Origin: Echeneis naucrates
Taxonomy: Eukaryota > Chordata > Actinopteri > Carangiformes > Echeneidae
Reading direction: 5' to 3'
Assembly (NCBI RefSeq): GCF_900963305.1
Contig: NC_042528.1
Span: forward strand, 10,616,043-10,680,042
Length of the DNA stretch: 64,000 nucleotides
The notes beneath the pieces were generated by a model. It searched no databases. It was not told where the DNA came from and saw only the letters and a list, made by a program, of their open reading frames with translations. The position numbers and the translations under genes were made by a program. This document shows, in pieces, positions 48,835 through 59,760 of the stretch (the stretch's first letter is position 1; each line of letters begins with the position of its first letter).

Positions 48835-50083
48835 TGGCGTCTTTGCAGATATTCTTGACTTGTTTGTGCTTGTGGAAAATGGGTGAGTTCGTATAGTAAT
48901 GTCTTGTTCTAAAGGTTTGTCGTGACTCTTTGAAATTATTGTGTTTTTATGATTTGGCATTCTTATATAATTTCTCAGATTGATTAACTGTATATTTCCT
49001 TTTTCTCCTCAGGTCAGATGAATAATTTCATTCTTGCCAAAGTGGTTGATCAAGACAGTGGATTAATATCAGCTAATGTTGGTGACAATTTGACTTTAAA
49101 ATGCTTCCATGTTGATCATGTTTCAATTTCTTTCTGGTATAAGCAAGCACCGGGACAGAAGCTGAAACGTATCTCCAGTAGCTCTAGGTATGAAAACAGT
49201 GGGAAGTTTTTCGATGAATTCAGGAATAATCCACGCTTTTCTCTAGAAAAAGGTCCTGGGTTTAGTCACCTAAAGATTTCAGATCTGAAACTTTCAGACT
49301 CAGCTACTTACAACTGTGGAAGTGGTTATTCATTTGAGGTTGAATTCATGGCAGCCATCACTGTCAGTGTACGGGGTTCAGGTTTTACTGTCCAGGTCCA
49401 TCAGTCAGGATCTCAGACCGTCCAGCCAGGAGACTCAGTGACTCTCAACTGTACGGTCCAGACTGGGAACTGTGAAGGCGAACACAGTGTTCACTGGTTC
49501 AAAGGCTCAGGAGAATCACACGGAGGACTCATTTACACCCATGGAGGGAGAAATGGTACATGTGAGAGAACACCTGAGACTCAAATCGGCTCCTGTAACT
49601 ACAATTTAGGGATCAAAAACCTGAATCTTTCTCATACTGGGGCTCTCTACTGTGCTGTGGCCTCATGTGGACACATACTGTTTGGAAATGGGACCGAGCT
49701 GGACTTTGAGGGTGAGTACTACAATATTCAGGCAGAGAATTCATCACAGTAATGTAATGATAACTGTGAGGGTTCAACTGTAACGTCTGGCTCTCTGCAG
49801 ATGAGGAGCACTCTCCTTTATTGAACGTGTACTCCTTGAGCGGAGCTCTGGCATTCACCATCCTCCTGAACATTTTACTGGCTTTCTCACTTAACACATT
49901 AACCAAGAGAAATGGCTGTCACTGCACAGGTAACTGGGAATGTTACATTATATCATAAGATATATATACTCAAAATGACTTATTTTTCTTTCTTTCACAT
50001 CAGAGCTTCAAGCGGGAGCTTCAGCTGTAAAAATTCTAATCACTGAATTTGTTCAACAGACAATTAACAATGTTATTCAGTAA
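48831..50083 (+). CDS. NITR-7, NITR that lost its ITIM tail
   Basis: Exons 48831-48882, 49013-49711, 49801-49929 and 50004-50083; 319 aa if exon 4 reads through to the TAA at 50081. Leader, V and the start of I are NITR-5-like; from the end of I onward (FGNGTELDFEG, TM exon, intron) it is NITR-4/6-like. Exon 4 begins like its sisters (ELQAGASAV) but is then joined directly to sequence found about 0.6 kb further on in NITR-4, in its 3' flank. This removes the linker end, the last intron and the ITIM exon, and adds a chance tail of about 18 residues. No charged TM residue replaces the lost motifs. The product would be a membrane receptor without known signalling motifs: a decoy, or a gene on its way out. 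Confidence 0.8.
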
Positions 50084-51636
50084 GTACATGTCCAGTTCAC
50101 TGAGTAGAATAAAAATAAAAACATTTACCAGTTTGTGTACGTGCATTTGTTGTTATGAATGATGGCGATGATGACATTGTAATCCAGTTATGATTAGCGC
50201 TGAGAAAATGGGTGTGGGGGAACATAAACCGTAAATATCACCCACAGTGCATGAGACACTTTCCATCAGTGGCTTCAAACAGTGTTTCCTTGTAATGGCA
50301 AGTATGGAACTGTATTTCAACTTCACTGTTTTTATCCAAACAAAATATAAGCATTTTTTGTTATTAATAAAAAAAATAAAATAAAATAAAATAAATACTG
50401 TGAGGGTGTGAAACCCAGCGATTAGCACTATGGGCCACTGTGCAAGAGTTCACGTATCTCTTTCCTCCCTGAACTCCACCCACTGACTCCGCAGTTAGAG
50501 GAGACTATTGATAACTCAGAGACACAAGGCTTGACCCAGAGAAAGGCTTGTTAAAACAGGTAGAGTTGACTTAACTGCCTGGAAGTGTTCAGCAGCTTCG
50601 TGACCAGAAAGTTTCCCTTCACTGTTGGTGGAGACCAAAACAGAAGGAAAAGAGAGAGTTAATATTTGGCTTGTGTTTATCATGTAACTTTAGATACAAC
50701 TCCAAATGAGTGATGATGGTATTTTGTATCTAAAGTTGAATTATTTCAAAAGTTTTCAAATCTTAATCTTCTGTTTGCATTATTTTCCACTGCCCCCTAA
50801 TGGTCAAACATTTAGCGAATTGAGTCCTTTGTTCATCTTCATTTCTCAAAGATCTACAGTTTATCTCCAGCTGCAGTCACTTCTTCTCTCTTCTTCTCAA
50901 CATCCACAATGCTGCTTCCTGCTTCACTGCGTCTGCTGGTACTGGTACACACCCACTCTTTGTCAACACACACATACATTACACAGTCACACATCTGCCT
51001 CTACTCTAGAGTTATGATATATCTGAGCTAACTGGATCCGTACACTGTATATGTGGATGAACCCCAGTGATGTTACCCTCAAGATAACTATTAGCTTTGA
51101 GAACACATGAGGACTGAGTGTAGCTCATCTGAAAGGGTCGACCCGACAGCGAGGATCTGACTTCTCATGGGAGCCTTATTGGGTGGAAAGGTAATGTTGT
51201 GAGCCCCTTTGGAGTTAAAATGCAAGAATTTAATTCAATGGTGGACTGCAAAGGTATTTGTCGAGGTATCAAACCTGCACATCTGAACCTATTCAACATA
51301 ATGAAAGTCAGCCCACTGCCAAATGTTGAGTGTGATTCGATTGTATTGTTGTTCATTAATAGTAAATATATACTGCTCTATATGCCTCTCATTTATTTTT
51401 CCTTATTTTCAATTTTGATGTATGAAGGAAGAGTCTTTGTTTTAGATTTATCTCAACATGTGAATCTCAACAAAAAGCAAAACTGACACAATAAGTTGAT
51501 GTGACCATGTGATTGTATCTCCTAAGTAGGACAAAGGGTGCCGTGACAACTCAGCTTGGCTTCAAACACAGTTTTGTCTCTGAAGGGAGAAGGAAGTGTC
51601 AAGGTACTTTTCTTCCAAGACAGAAGTTCGAAAACA
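50084..51636. other. intergenic NITR-7 to NITR-8
   Basis: Begins with NITR-4/6-type 3' flank, switches near 50257 to NITR-5-type 3' flank, then duplicates 44160-45397. An A/T-rich (AAAAT)n stretch lies near 50372-50396. Confidence 0.6.
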
Positions 51637-53416
51637 ATGGCATCTCTAAAGCTGATCTTCTGTCTGACATTTTTGTTCTTGGGGAAAATGGGTGAGTTTT
51701 GTTTCTTTATGGCTCTAGTTCATAGAAATGATGCAGAGAATTCAGACTTGAATTATTGTGCCTTTGTGTTTGTTCTCATCACACTGAAGCTCAGGAGGCT
51801 GGTCTGAAAGCGTCCACATCTGCGCACAAAAAGAGAAGTTTTATATCGGCTAATGTTGGAGACACTGTGTCTTTGCAATGTTTCTATGGTAAGGATTCAG
51901 CATGGCTCTTCTGGTACAAGCAAACTCCTGGACAGATGCTGGATCTCATCTCTACTTTTTATTTGTACGATGGAACCACCAGTTTTTTGAATGAATTCAA
52001 GAACGATCCACGGTTCCACCTTCACACTGATAATGGGAACTTGTACCTGGAGATCAAACATTTGAGGATTGCAGACTCAGGAACTTACTACTGTGCGCAC
52101 AGCCATATGTATCTCTTAACATTTGCTGAGGGCACATTTGTCAATGTGAATGGTTTAGGTTTGAATGCTCAGGCCTCGGTCCTTCAGTCAGGACTGAGGA
52201 CTATCCGTTTGGGAGGTTCAGTGACTCTCAACTGTATGGTCCAGAATGGGACCTGTGATGGAGAACACAGTGTTTACTGGTTCAAAGACTCTAGAGAATC
52301 ACATCCTGGACTCATTTACACCCATGGAGAGAGGAATGATACATGTGAGAGGGAACCTGAGACTCAAACACACTCCTGTGTCTACAACCTGGTACTAGAG
52401 GGTCTGAATCTTTCCCATGTTGGGACCTATTACTGTGCTGTGACCTCATGTGGACGCATACTGTTTGGAAATGGGACCAAGCTGGATGTTGAGGGTGAGT
52501 AACTATTAAATTGTAGTCATCCATAGAAAAGTAAAATCTAAGAACAGATCTTCAGGCATCTCTTTCGTTACTGAGATCTCTAAAAGAAAGAAGTTTAATT
52601 TTAGTCTCCTAAACGTGCAAGCATAGGCTGCATAGATAACCCAGAGCAAAAGAAGTTTGCTCTGAGTATGTTCCCATTAAACTTTGATTCTCCACAGAGA
52701 CATCAGATAAAATCCTTTCTTTGTCTGGCTCTCTGCAGATGAAGCCAATTCTCTTGTTTATGTCCTGAGTGGAGCGTTGGCATTTACGAGCATCGTGATG
52801 ATTTTACTGCTGGTTGCTATCATCAAGATAAAATACTGCCACTGCAGAGGTAAGTTGTGATGCTTTTACCAGGAAGGTTCTCTTGATTAAATATTTCTGT
52901 TGATTAAAAAAATTTTCTTGTGTTTTGCAACCAGATTCTAACAAAAAGCCGACTGTTCCTGTCGCGACAAATCCAGAGGTGACTTGTTTTTTAATAGCAC
53001 ATTTAAGATCTATTTTGCATCCAGTGAGATGGTGTTTATTTTGTGATAACAGAGTGGTTCTAGGTTTGATATAGGGGAAGTAAAAAAGATGGCAGTGTTT
53101 CTTTGTACCTGAAAGAGCAAATCTGGATTTAAAAAATAAAAAATAAAAACAGGAACTTTTATTACCTGAAAAGCACCTTTTGAATCCTCAACCGTCACTT
53201 ATTTTGTGGATGAGCTCTAAATATTTGTCAGAAATTACTGTTGAACCACTTCTCTGTGATTTTTCACAGGGGCACCAAGATGCAGACAACCTCCAATATG
53301 CTGCAATAAATGTCAACCTGCCTGGCAGATCAAGCAGACAGGGGGGACACACTGAGACCCAATGTGTTTACTCAAGGTTAAATTACAAAAATCAGGCATT
53401 GATTCTTTCTAAATAA
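51637..53416 (+). CDS. NITR-8, inhibitory novel immune-type receptor
   Basis: Exons 51637-51691, 51790-52494, 52739-52849, 52935-52978 and 53270-53416; 353 aa. Leader, V and I are near-identical to NITR-6, with loop changes (LDLISTFY for LRRISTFF, SHMYLL for SHSYLL). After the V-I donor the gene differs completely from NITR-6: its own TM (LVYVLSGALAFTSIVMILLL), ending in CHCRG. The tail has ITIM LQYAAI, CVYSRL, and a nine-residue extension past the usual stop position. The stop codon TAA lies inside an AATAAA signal (53412-53417). The V-I acceptor is the same weak CTGAAG as in NITR-6. No CCAAT box in the usual place. Confidence 0.9.
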
Positions 53417-53429
53417 AAATTGGATTGTG

Positions 53430-55070
53430 CTTTATTTTGCCTTTGATGTATAATTTGAGATGTGTTTGTGGTGTAGCTATGTATTCCTTTTTCTGCTGAA
53501 GGAGTGTGCACCTTAAATAGTAAAATGGAAAGCAGGAAGTGGGTTTTATGGTGGTGGCAGACTTTTCACAACAATAATCCAAAAGGAAGACGTATGTGGG
53601 TTTTGCTATTTCTGATCTAATAAAGCTCATCAAATTCCAGAGTGTGTTTGTGAGGTGATATGTGCACAAGTGGTTTCATATCTGGTGGCAAACTCAGCCC
53701 TGGCGGCATCCCAAATGAGCATGTGGTTGATTTCACCTACCTCAGTAAGTTGGTGAGTGGTGAAACTCATTGATCTGTTTACAGCAGATATGTTTCTAAC
53801 TTTCCAGCCTGGTACAGCATCCAAACAAATGAACAGGAGGAAAATTCCGGACTCACGATCGTATAAAATCATGTGTTACTCCGCGCAGCTGTAAATAAGA
53901 TACAATCAAAGCTTTGATTCAAAATTTTACATTTCACTTAAAATTTATGGCCATTTAGATTTTTCTGTATATTACAGTGTGGAAAATGTGAGTGTTGCTC
54001 ACACAGCTCTGAACTGGGGATGTATCAAACATCCCCCAAGTCCCCCAGTTGTCTCTGGGACCTTGTATCTGTCAGGTTTTGGGTTAATGCTGGTGTTTAG
54101 TGTTCTGTCCATGTCACTTCCTGTTTTATTTTGTAGTCCTGGTCCCTTCGTGTTCCCGGTTATGTTACTTCCTGGTTGTGTCCCATGTGGATTGTCTTCC
54201 CTGCCCTGATGTGGATCACCTGTGTCTTGTTTACCACTGTGTATTTAAGTCCTGTTTTCAGTGTTGTCCTGGTTGGATCCTTGTTGTTTGTCATATTGTC
54301 ATTTTGTCCTACTTCGTCCTTGCCTGGTTGTTTTGCCCATGCCCTGTCGTTTTGTTCCTGCCTTGTCTGTTCGTTATTAAAGTGTTTTCACCATCGCATA
54401 CCTGGTTTTCCGGCTCCTGCATTTGGGTCCTTCCTGCAACGCGCTCGCACCGCGTTTTCCCCTGCTGTGACAGTATCTCGCAGAACTGTTACTGAATTGT
54501 GTTGTGGTTTGTTATATAAATGCACTTTACTTTGAAGTCATTGATCGTAAGCCTCACAGCCACAGTGTCACAGCGAGCATACACTGACACTAAAGGTAAA
54601 GTGATATTGACCCACTCAGCATGAAAAACAGTCTAACAGGAACCACAACACACAGCAGAAGACTAAAGTGGCAAAAAAAGCAAAATGAGTTACATTTTAG
54701 GTTTGAAGGGAGGAGAACTGTACTCCACAAAGGCAAAAACACATTATTTCGTCTCAGTCTCCACTTTGACAGTAAAAATCGAAGTATTAAAACTTTTCGC
54801 CTTCAACTTAAGTCGTTGAAAGGAGCTGTTTAAAAACCATATGGTTTTTCAAATCCTTTCAAAGAAATACATGAAATGCAGCACATCAGTCCATCATACT
54901 GTATTGCATAGTGCACTGGCCATGGATGATTTGCTTAAGATCACGTATTTTTGTTGTCTCCTAAATGTGGAGCATGGTGATTAAGTTTTGATATACAGCT
55001 CAGACATATTTCACCCTGTGCATGAGGCTGTGGAAAATGCTGTTTCTTATAAGGCAGACAAAGGCACCAG
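53430..55070. other. intergenic NITR-8 to NITR-9
   Basis: Contains the solo-LTR-like element (54070-54472). Open frames of 119-131 codons at 54100-54535 lie within and just past this repeat and have no domain. No gene recognised. Confidence 0.55.
54070..54472 (+). mobile_element. solo-LTR-like repeat
   Basis: A 403-bp element starting TGTCAGG and ending TGTGACA, flanked by the same 5 bp (GTATC at 54065-54069 and 54473-54477). Inside are a TATA-like TATTTAAG near 54242 and an ATTAAAG polyadenylation-type signal near 54376. TG...CA ends plus a 5-bp target duplication suggest a lone LTR left by recombination of a Gypsy-type retrotransposon. No internal coding part is present. Intact ends and an exact target repeat suggest a fairly young insertion; family not confirmed. 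Confidence 0.55.
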
Positions 55071-55075
55071 GTTAG

Positions 55076-55080
55076 CCAAT
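55076..55080 (+). promoter_or_regulatory. CCAAT box of NITR-9
   Basis: CCAAT in AGCCAATCA context 74 nt before the NITR-9 start codon. Confidence 0.6.
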
Positions 55081-55153
55081 CAAACGTAGCCTTGTCTGAG
55101 AGGAGTAGAGTAACAATCAGCATTCTTTCATTCAACTCAGAAACTGAAACACA

Positions 55154-56823
55154 ATGACTTCACCAATGTTTCTTCTCTCTCAATATTTGTTCTTGTGGCA
55201 AACAGGTGAGTTGTGTTTTTCTGGCACTAGGTTGCATCTTTTGGTGTTTGCTCAGTCCTCAGAGCGATGTTTCTTCGATATTTATTTACAGATAACATGG
55301 ATTTTGTGCCATTTAATTGAAACCAGGGTTGCTTTGTTTCTAATTTCACTTCAGCTCAAACAGTTGCTCTCAAATCCTCCTCATCCGTCCATCAGGAGAG
55401 CGTTAGCGTATCAGCTAAAGTTGGAGGCAATGTGACTTTACCGTGTTCAGTCAGTGATTCACCATGGTTGCTCTGGTATAAGCAAACTCTGGGACAGAAG
55501 CCGCGGCTCATCTCTGACTTCTATGTTTATGATGCAAAGAGCACATTTTATGAGGAATTCAAGCTGAATCCCCGCTTCAAACTGGATACTAAAAATGGCA
55601 AAAATCACTTGACAATCTCTGATTTGCGCATCTCAGACTCAGCTACTTACCACTGTGCAAAAAATAAATTAGCCGGGTTTGAAATTTTTGCAAGTATTGT
55701 TGTCAATGTAAAGGCTTCAGGTCTGGAGGTCCATCAGTCAGGATCTTTGACCATCCAGACAGGAGACTCAGTGGCTCTCAACTGTATAGTCCAGACTGGG
55801 ATCTGTGATGGAGAACACAGTGTTTACTGGTTCAAAGACTCTGAAGAATCACGTCCTGGAGTCATTTCCACCCGTGGAGGGAAGAACAATACATGTGTGA
55901 GGGAACCTGACACACAAATAAACGCTTGTGTCTACAGCGTACCGATAACAGACTGGAATACCTCATCTGCTGGGACCTATTACTGTGCTGTGGCTTCATG
56001 CGGACGCGTACTGTTTGGAAACAGGACAAAGTTGAAAATTGAGGGTGAGTCACTCTCTAGAAAAGGAATTTGCATATAAAGTTGACTTGATGACTCAATA
56101 ATTGTTTTAATATTTCTGGGCGGCAAGTTTTATGCCTTTATCTGTTAGTGAAGAGTATAAAGACAGATGGTGAAGAGAGACAGAAAGTGCAGAGTAGAAA
56201 TACGTAGTAATGGATCTGACAAGGATTACACCCTAAATGCTCGACCATCAGCAGCCCAGAGTAGTCAAACTTCTAATAGAAATGCTATTACGCTAATGAT
56301 TCTCTACTGATTCTAATGGATTTTCAGATAAAGCGGGCTCTCTCGTCTTGATATATTTTTTGAGTGGAGCTCTGTCCATCACCACCATCGTGGTCGTCTT
56401 ACTGGCATTCTTAGTGTACAAGACAAACAAATTAAGAAGCCACCAATCTCCGGGTACAGTAACTGATACTGTTTATATCAGCATCTGACCACAGAACATG
56501 AATTTTCTTTTTTAATTTTCTTTTTCTTTGTTTCACAATCAGAGTTTCAAGGAAGATTTGGAGCTCCTTTCACAGCGAACAATGAGGTATGACTTTCTAT
56601 CTACTGTCTTTCTCTTTTTGTTGTCATGTATCAATAATTTAGTGTCAGAGTCCGTCTTGATTTTTCCATCTTTTGTTTCCAGGGTATTCAGGATGCAGAC
56701 AGCCTTCATTATGCCGCTGTGAGAGGGAGCCTGCCCAACAGATCAAACAAACAGAGGGAAAACAAGAAGAGTGAATGTGTGTACTCCCATGTAGTCGACT
56801 CGGCCACTTTAAATAAGAATTAA
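55154..56823 (+). CDS. NITR-9, inhibitory novel immune-type receptor
   Basis: Exons 55154-55205, 55355-56044, 56328-56453, 56543-56586 and 56683-56823; 350 aa. The V-I exon begins AQTVALKSSSS after CACTTCAG, the same phase-1 Gly/Ala junction as NITR-3, 6 and 8. V domain: VTLPCSVSDS, LWYKQTLGQKPR, YHCAKNK; J-like site FASI. I domain has six cysteines; its terminal element reads FGNRT instead of FGNGT, and the HPGLIYTHGG core is RPGVISTRGG. The TM is uncharged. Tail: ITIM LHYAAV and CVYSHV, with an extension to NKN. It is the last intact plus-strand gene; its TM and tail are not shared with the duplicated unit, so it lies outside the recent 6.4 kb amplification. Confidence 0.9.
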
Positions 56824-59400
56824 TGTGGAGTAATATAGACTGCCCCCAGATTTAAAGGTTAATATCTGCTTAGGGCTTTAAAGCTTGTGGTTATCATGAT
56901 TAATATTTGTTTTCTTACTGAGCCATTTATCAAATAACTTTTGGTAAGCTTTTTTTTTTTTTCACATGGTGAATTCTCTCTCAAAAAACAGAGCTTGAAC
57001 TAATCGCTTTTTTTGCATTTTATGTCGTCAAGGATTGAATTCAAAAAGAAAAATCAATCGGTGTGTTGTGCGTGTGGCAAAACTGTGGTGTGACTATTGT
57101 CAGTAGGTGAAAGCTGATATGCCTGACATTGAGCTGGTGCCTTTGTGAAAAAAAGTTTTACAGTTTCCCTTTTAAAAAATTAAAAACACTTCAAAGTCAC
57201 TCATGTGACTGCTTTGGGTAAAATGAGGCCTCTACAACTTTTTAATTTCTCTTTAATTGTTAAAAAACAACCTTTTCCTGCTTGGATACCTTGTTGATTG
57301 TAATATCCAGAGAGGTTTAATTAAAATGCTCCATCAAACCAAAATTCACTTTGATTTATTTGATTTAGTTGATTTATTTGTGCTTACACTGACACCTGAT
57401 AAGTTCTTGGTTGTGTTACGGGGAGCTGAAAGGCAAATTCAAATGCAAATGCAGATGCAGGACATAATTCATCTTCATCTTTGTGACAGGATGTTGACTT
57501 TCATAATATTATTTCAAACAGAACTTCACTATACATAAAAGCTCTTCCAATGACAGTGCATGATCCACATGAAATAATTATTAATTATTATTATATATAT
57601 GTAAAAGGTGTCAAGTGTGTTGTTGTAATTGTGTTGCTTGCAAACCACAAATCTTTTGCTTGTGATCAGTGACACAATAACAAATTCTATTTAAGGTTTT
57701 ATCCTGTGCATATTAAGCTGTTCTCTAAGTTGCGCAACGTGCGGTTGTGTTTGTGTCTGTGCGTGTGTGTGTTGTTTCGAGCATGCGACAAATAACTTTG
57801 GAAAAGTTGAACCTGAGAGTATGTGTGTGTGCGCACTCATAAAAATAACTGGTTTGTGTGGCTGGTTCATTTAGAACATTTACAGAATTTTATGTTTTCA
57901 TGTCTGTGACACATTTTGCAAATCTCCTTTTTTATAAAGTGCCGTGTAATGGATCTTCTTGTCTTGTCTGGCATGTCTTGTCAGTCAGACATTTTTTTTG
58001 TTTGTGTCTCTCTCTCAGTTCTCAAGCGCCTACATAACACAGGAGCCATTTTCTAATATCCATTCTTCTGAATTAAGGATGCACAGAACAATATGGACTC
58101 AGAGTATTTCTGCTCCTTAATAAGTAGCCCATACTGTTTTGCAAATTCCTACTGTCCTGTGGTCAAAACACCACGAAGAGAATAACTCAATTTCTGCTGT
58201 GCATACAAAGGTCATCCACCTTTCCATGATTTCAGAGGTTCGGTGTGTACATAAAGTCATCCACGAGACTGGTCCCAGTCCATATGTCAAAGCATACAGC
58301 ATAGAGTACTGCTGTATGCTAAACTGCACAGGCTTCTATATCTTGTGGTGTCGTTGGGTTATATAGGGCATTATATTATATTCAAATGACAACTCACCCA
58401 CATGCTGCCTATAGACTCCGCCATCATCAAACCTCTTGAGATTTTAACATCATCAACAAGTTATGTGGGTGTTCACATCAACAGTAAATCTAAGAGGACC
58501 GATAGCCTTTCCTGTCGAGAAATCAGACATCATTCATGGCATGGTCTGCTGGGTGGAGCAGCAGGATGAGACTGACTGAGACAAACAATCAGGAAAGCCA
58601 GCCCTGTACTGAGGTGGTGGGTGGGCAGATGGCTAAGCTCTCTTTTCTGATGATCAACTCACCCCCTGCAGGTCTAACAGGTAAAGTCAAATGTAAGTTC
58701 TAAAAGCCAGCGCGGAAATAGCTGTGATAAACAAGAGAGACACTAACGTGTGATGTTCAAAAGTCCCTCTTGAACTATTATACCCCTCCTCCAAACCGGA
58801 AACCTGCATGATGGGGGAACATTTTAATCTAACCAACCGTCAGCTTTTGATTTTAGTTTTGAGTTCTGTGGTGAAGAACGTGTGAACTACAGTGAGCATG
58901 TTTCCGGTGGAAACTTAACTCTTAATTTGAACACAGGAAGACTGGCCAGTGGCCTCCAGGTCACAGTGCAAAGCAGCTCAGGGAGAAGTTAAAAGCAAAG
59001 GCAAGTCTTTGTTCTGAGACACATGCTGCGTGCACCCAGTCAGTCGAGCTAAGTCCTTTATCCTCTTCAGTTGTTCGGCTCCAGCGTAGTATAATGATTG
59101 TCCTCCTTTTTCTCCCCCTGCTCCAGAATATTTAATCTTAATGTTCACTTCCCTCAGTTCTTTTTGTTGTCTAAGTGACACCATTCTAGTCAAGTGAGAG
59201 GTTTGGCCATCTTGGTTTTGTTTAAACCAGGAAGCTTATTTCGAAGAGAGGGAGGAGCTGAGGCAGAGTGAGGGCTGGATCTGACCTGCTCTGTACTCCA
59301 TCCTGATTGTGTAAACTGTAACTGTCTATCTTACTGTCTAATTTTTGTTTTCTATTATTACACAACTATGATCCACACTGATCAGAAATCAAAAAGTTTG
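56824..59400. other. intergenic after NITR-9, no gene seen
   Basis: AT-rich with TG-rich stretches near 57750. A frame at about 58860-58975 (GGNLTLNLNT) vaguely recalls an Ig strand but has no framework around it. Nothing else was recognised until the relic at 59.4 kb. Confidence 0.5.
59245..59305 (+). repeat. dispersed repeat, copy B
   Basis: Diverged copy of the sequence near 30580-30645, lying about 100 nt before the second NITR relic. Confidence 0.5.
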
Positions 59401-59401
59401 A

Positions 59402-59760
59402 GATGAACCCTTGTTCACTTTGGTTGTAGCTTTGGCATTCAACATCCTGATCATTATTTTTGCCATTTAGTGCTGATTTTGGCTAAAGATTCTTACAGTC
59501 CTAGGACTGCTACACAACAGTGTCACCTTTGACACCTGAACAATGTTGTTTAATGTTTTGTTTCAATGACAATGGAAACAACATAAATATGGCACAACAA
59601 ATGTGACTATTGCATCATGATGAACTATTTTATATTTTATTTGCAGTTACATCCAAATGCAGAAAATGCAAATGCAGCAGATGGCAGCATATCAAGAGGA
59701 CAGAGGGGTGAAGCCATGAGTGAGTGTGTGAGTAAGGCACTAGAGCTGGACACACTTCAA
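59402..59760 (+). pseudogene. NITR relic (TM and tail remnants)
   Basis: 59402-59469 aligns with an NITR TM exon: ATGAACCCTTGTTCACT recalls the exon start, and VALAFNILIIIFAI the SGALAFTILL core, with the middle deleted and a stop just after. 59641-59750 follows TATTTGCAG and recalls the tail exon: NAENANAADGS, SRGQRGEAMSECV, then a stretch like the CVYSSV end but without the tyrosines. No V or I exon was found upstream. Non-functional. It marks the right side of the plus-strand array before the inverted NITR-10. Confidence 0.5.

Larger units (their letters stand above)
46256..52494 (+). repeat. tandem segmental duplication, unit 2
   Basis: Second copy of the 6.4 kb unit: 3' half of NITR-6, all of NITR-7, and the 5' half of NITR-8. 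It is shorter than unit 1, mainly through the deletion/mosaic region at about 50030-50257. Confidence 0.85.

Noticed and set aside
54100-54535. Cys/Phe-rich frames of 119-131 codons
   Set aside because: They lie in and just past the solo-LTR-like repeat and show no known protein features.
32240-55830. CACAGTG, the RSS heptamer, inside I-domain exons (as in GAACACAGTGTT)
   Set aside because: It encodes the conserved EHSV residues, lies in the middle of an exon, and has no nonamer at 12 or 23 nt. No sign of V(D)J recombination signals at V ends.
58860-58975. GGNLTLNLNT stretch resembling an Ig strand before the second NITR relic
   Set aside because: No cysteine or tryptophan framework around it, so it cannot be called an Ig exon.
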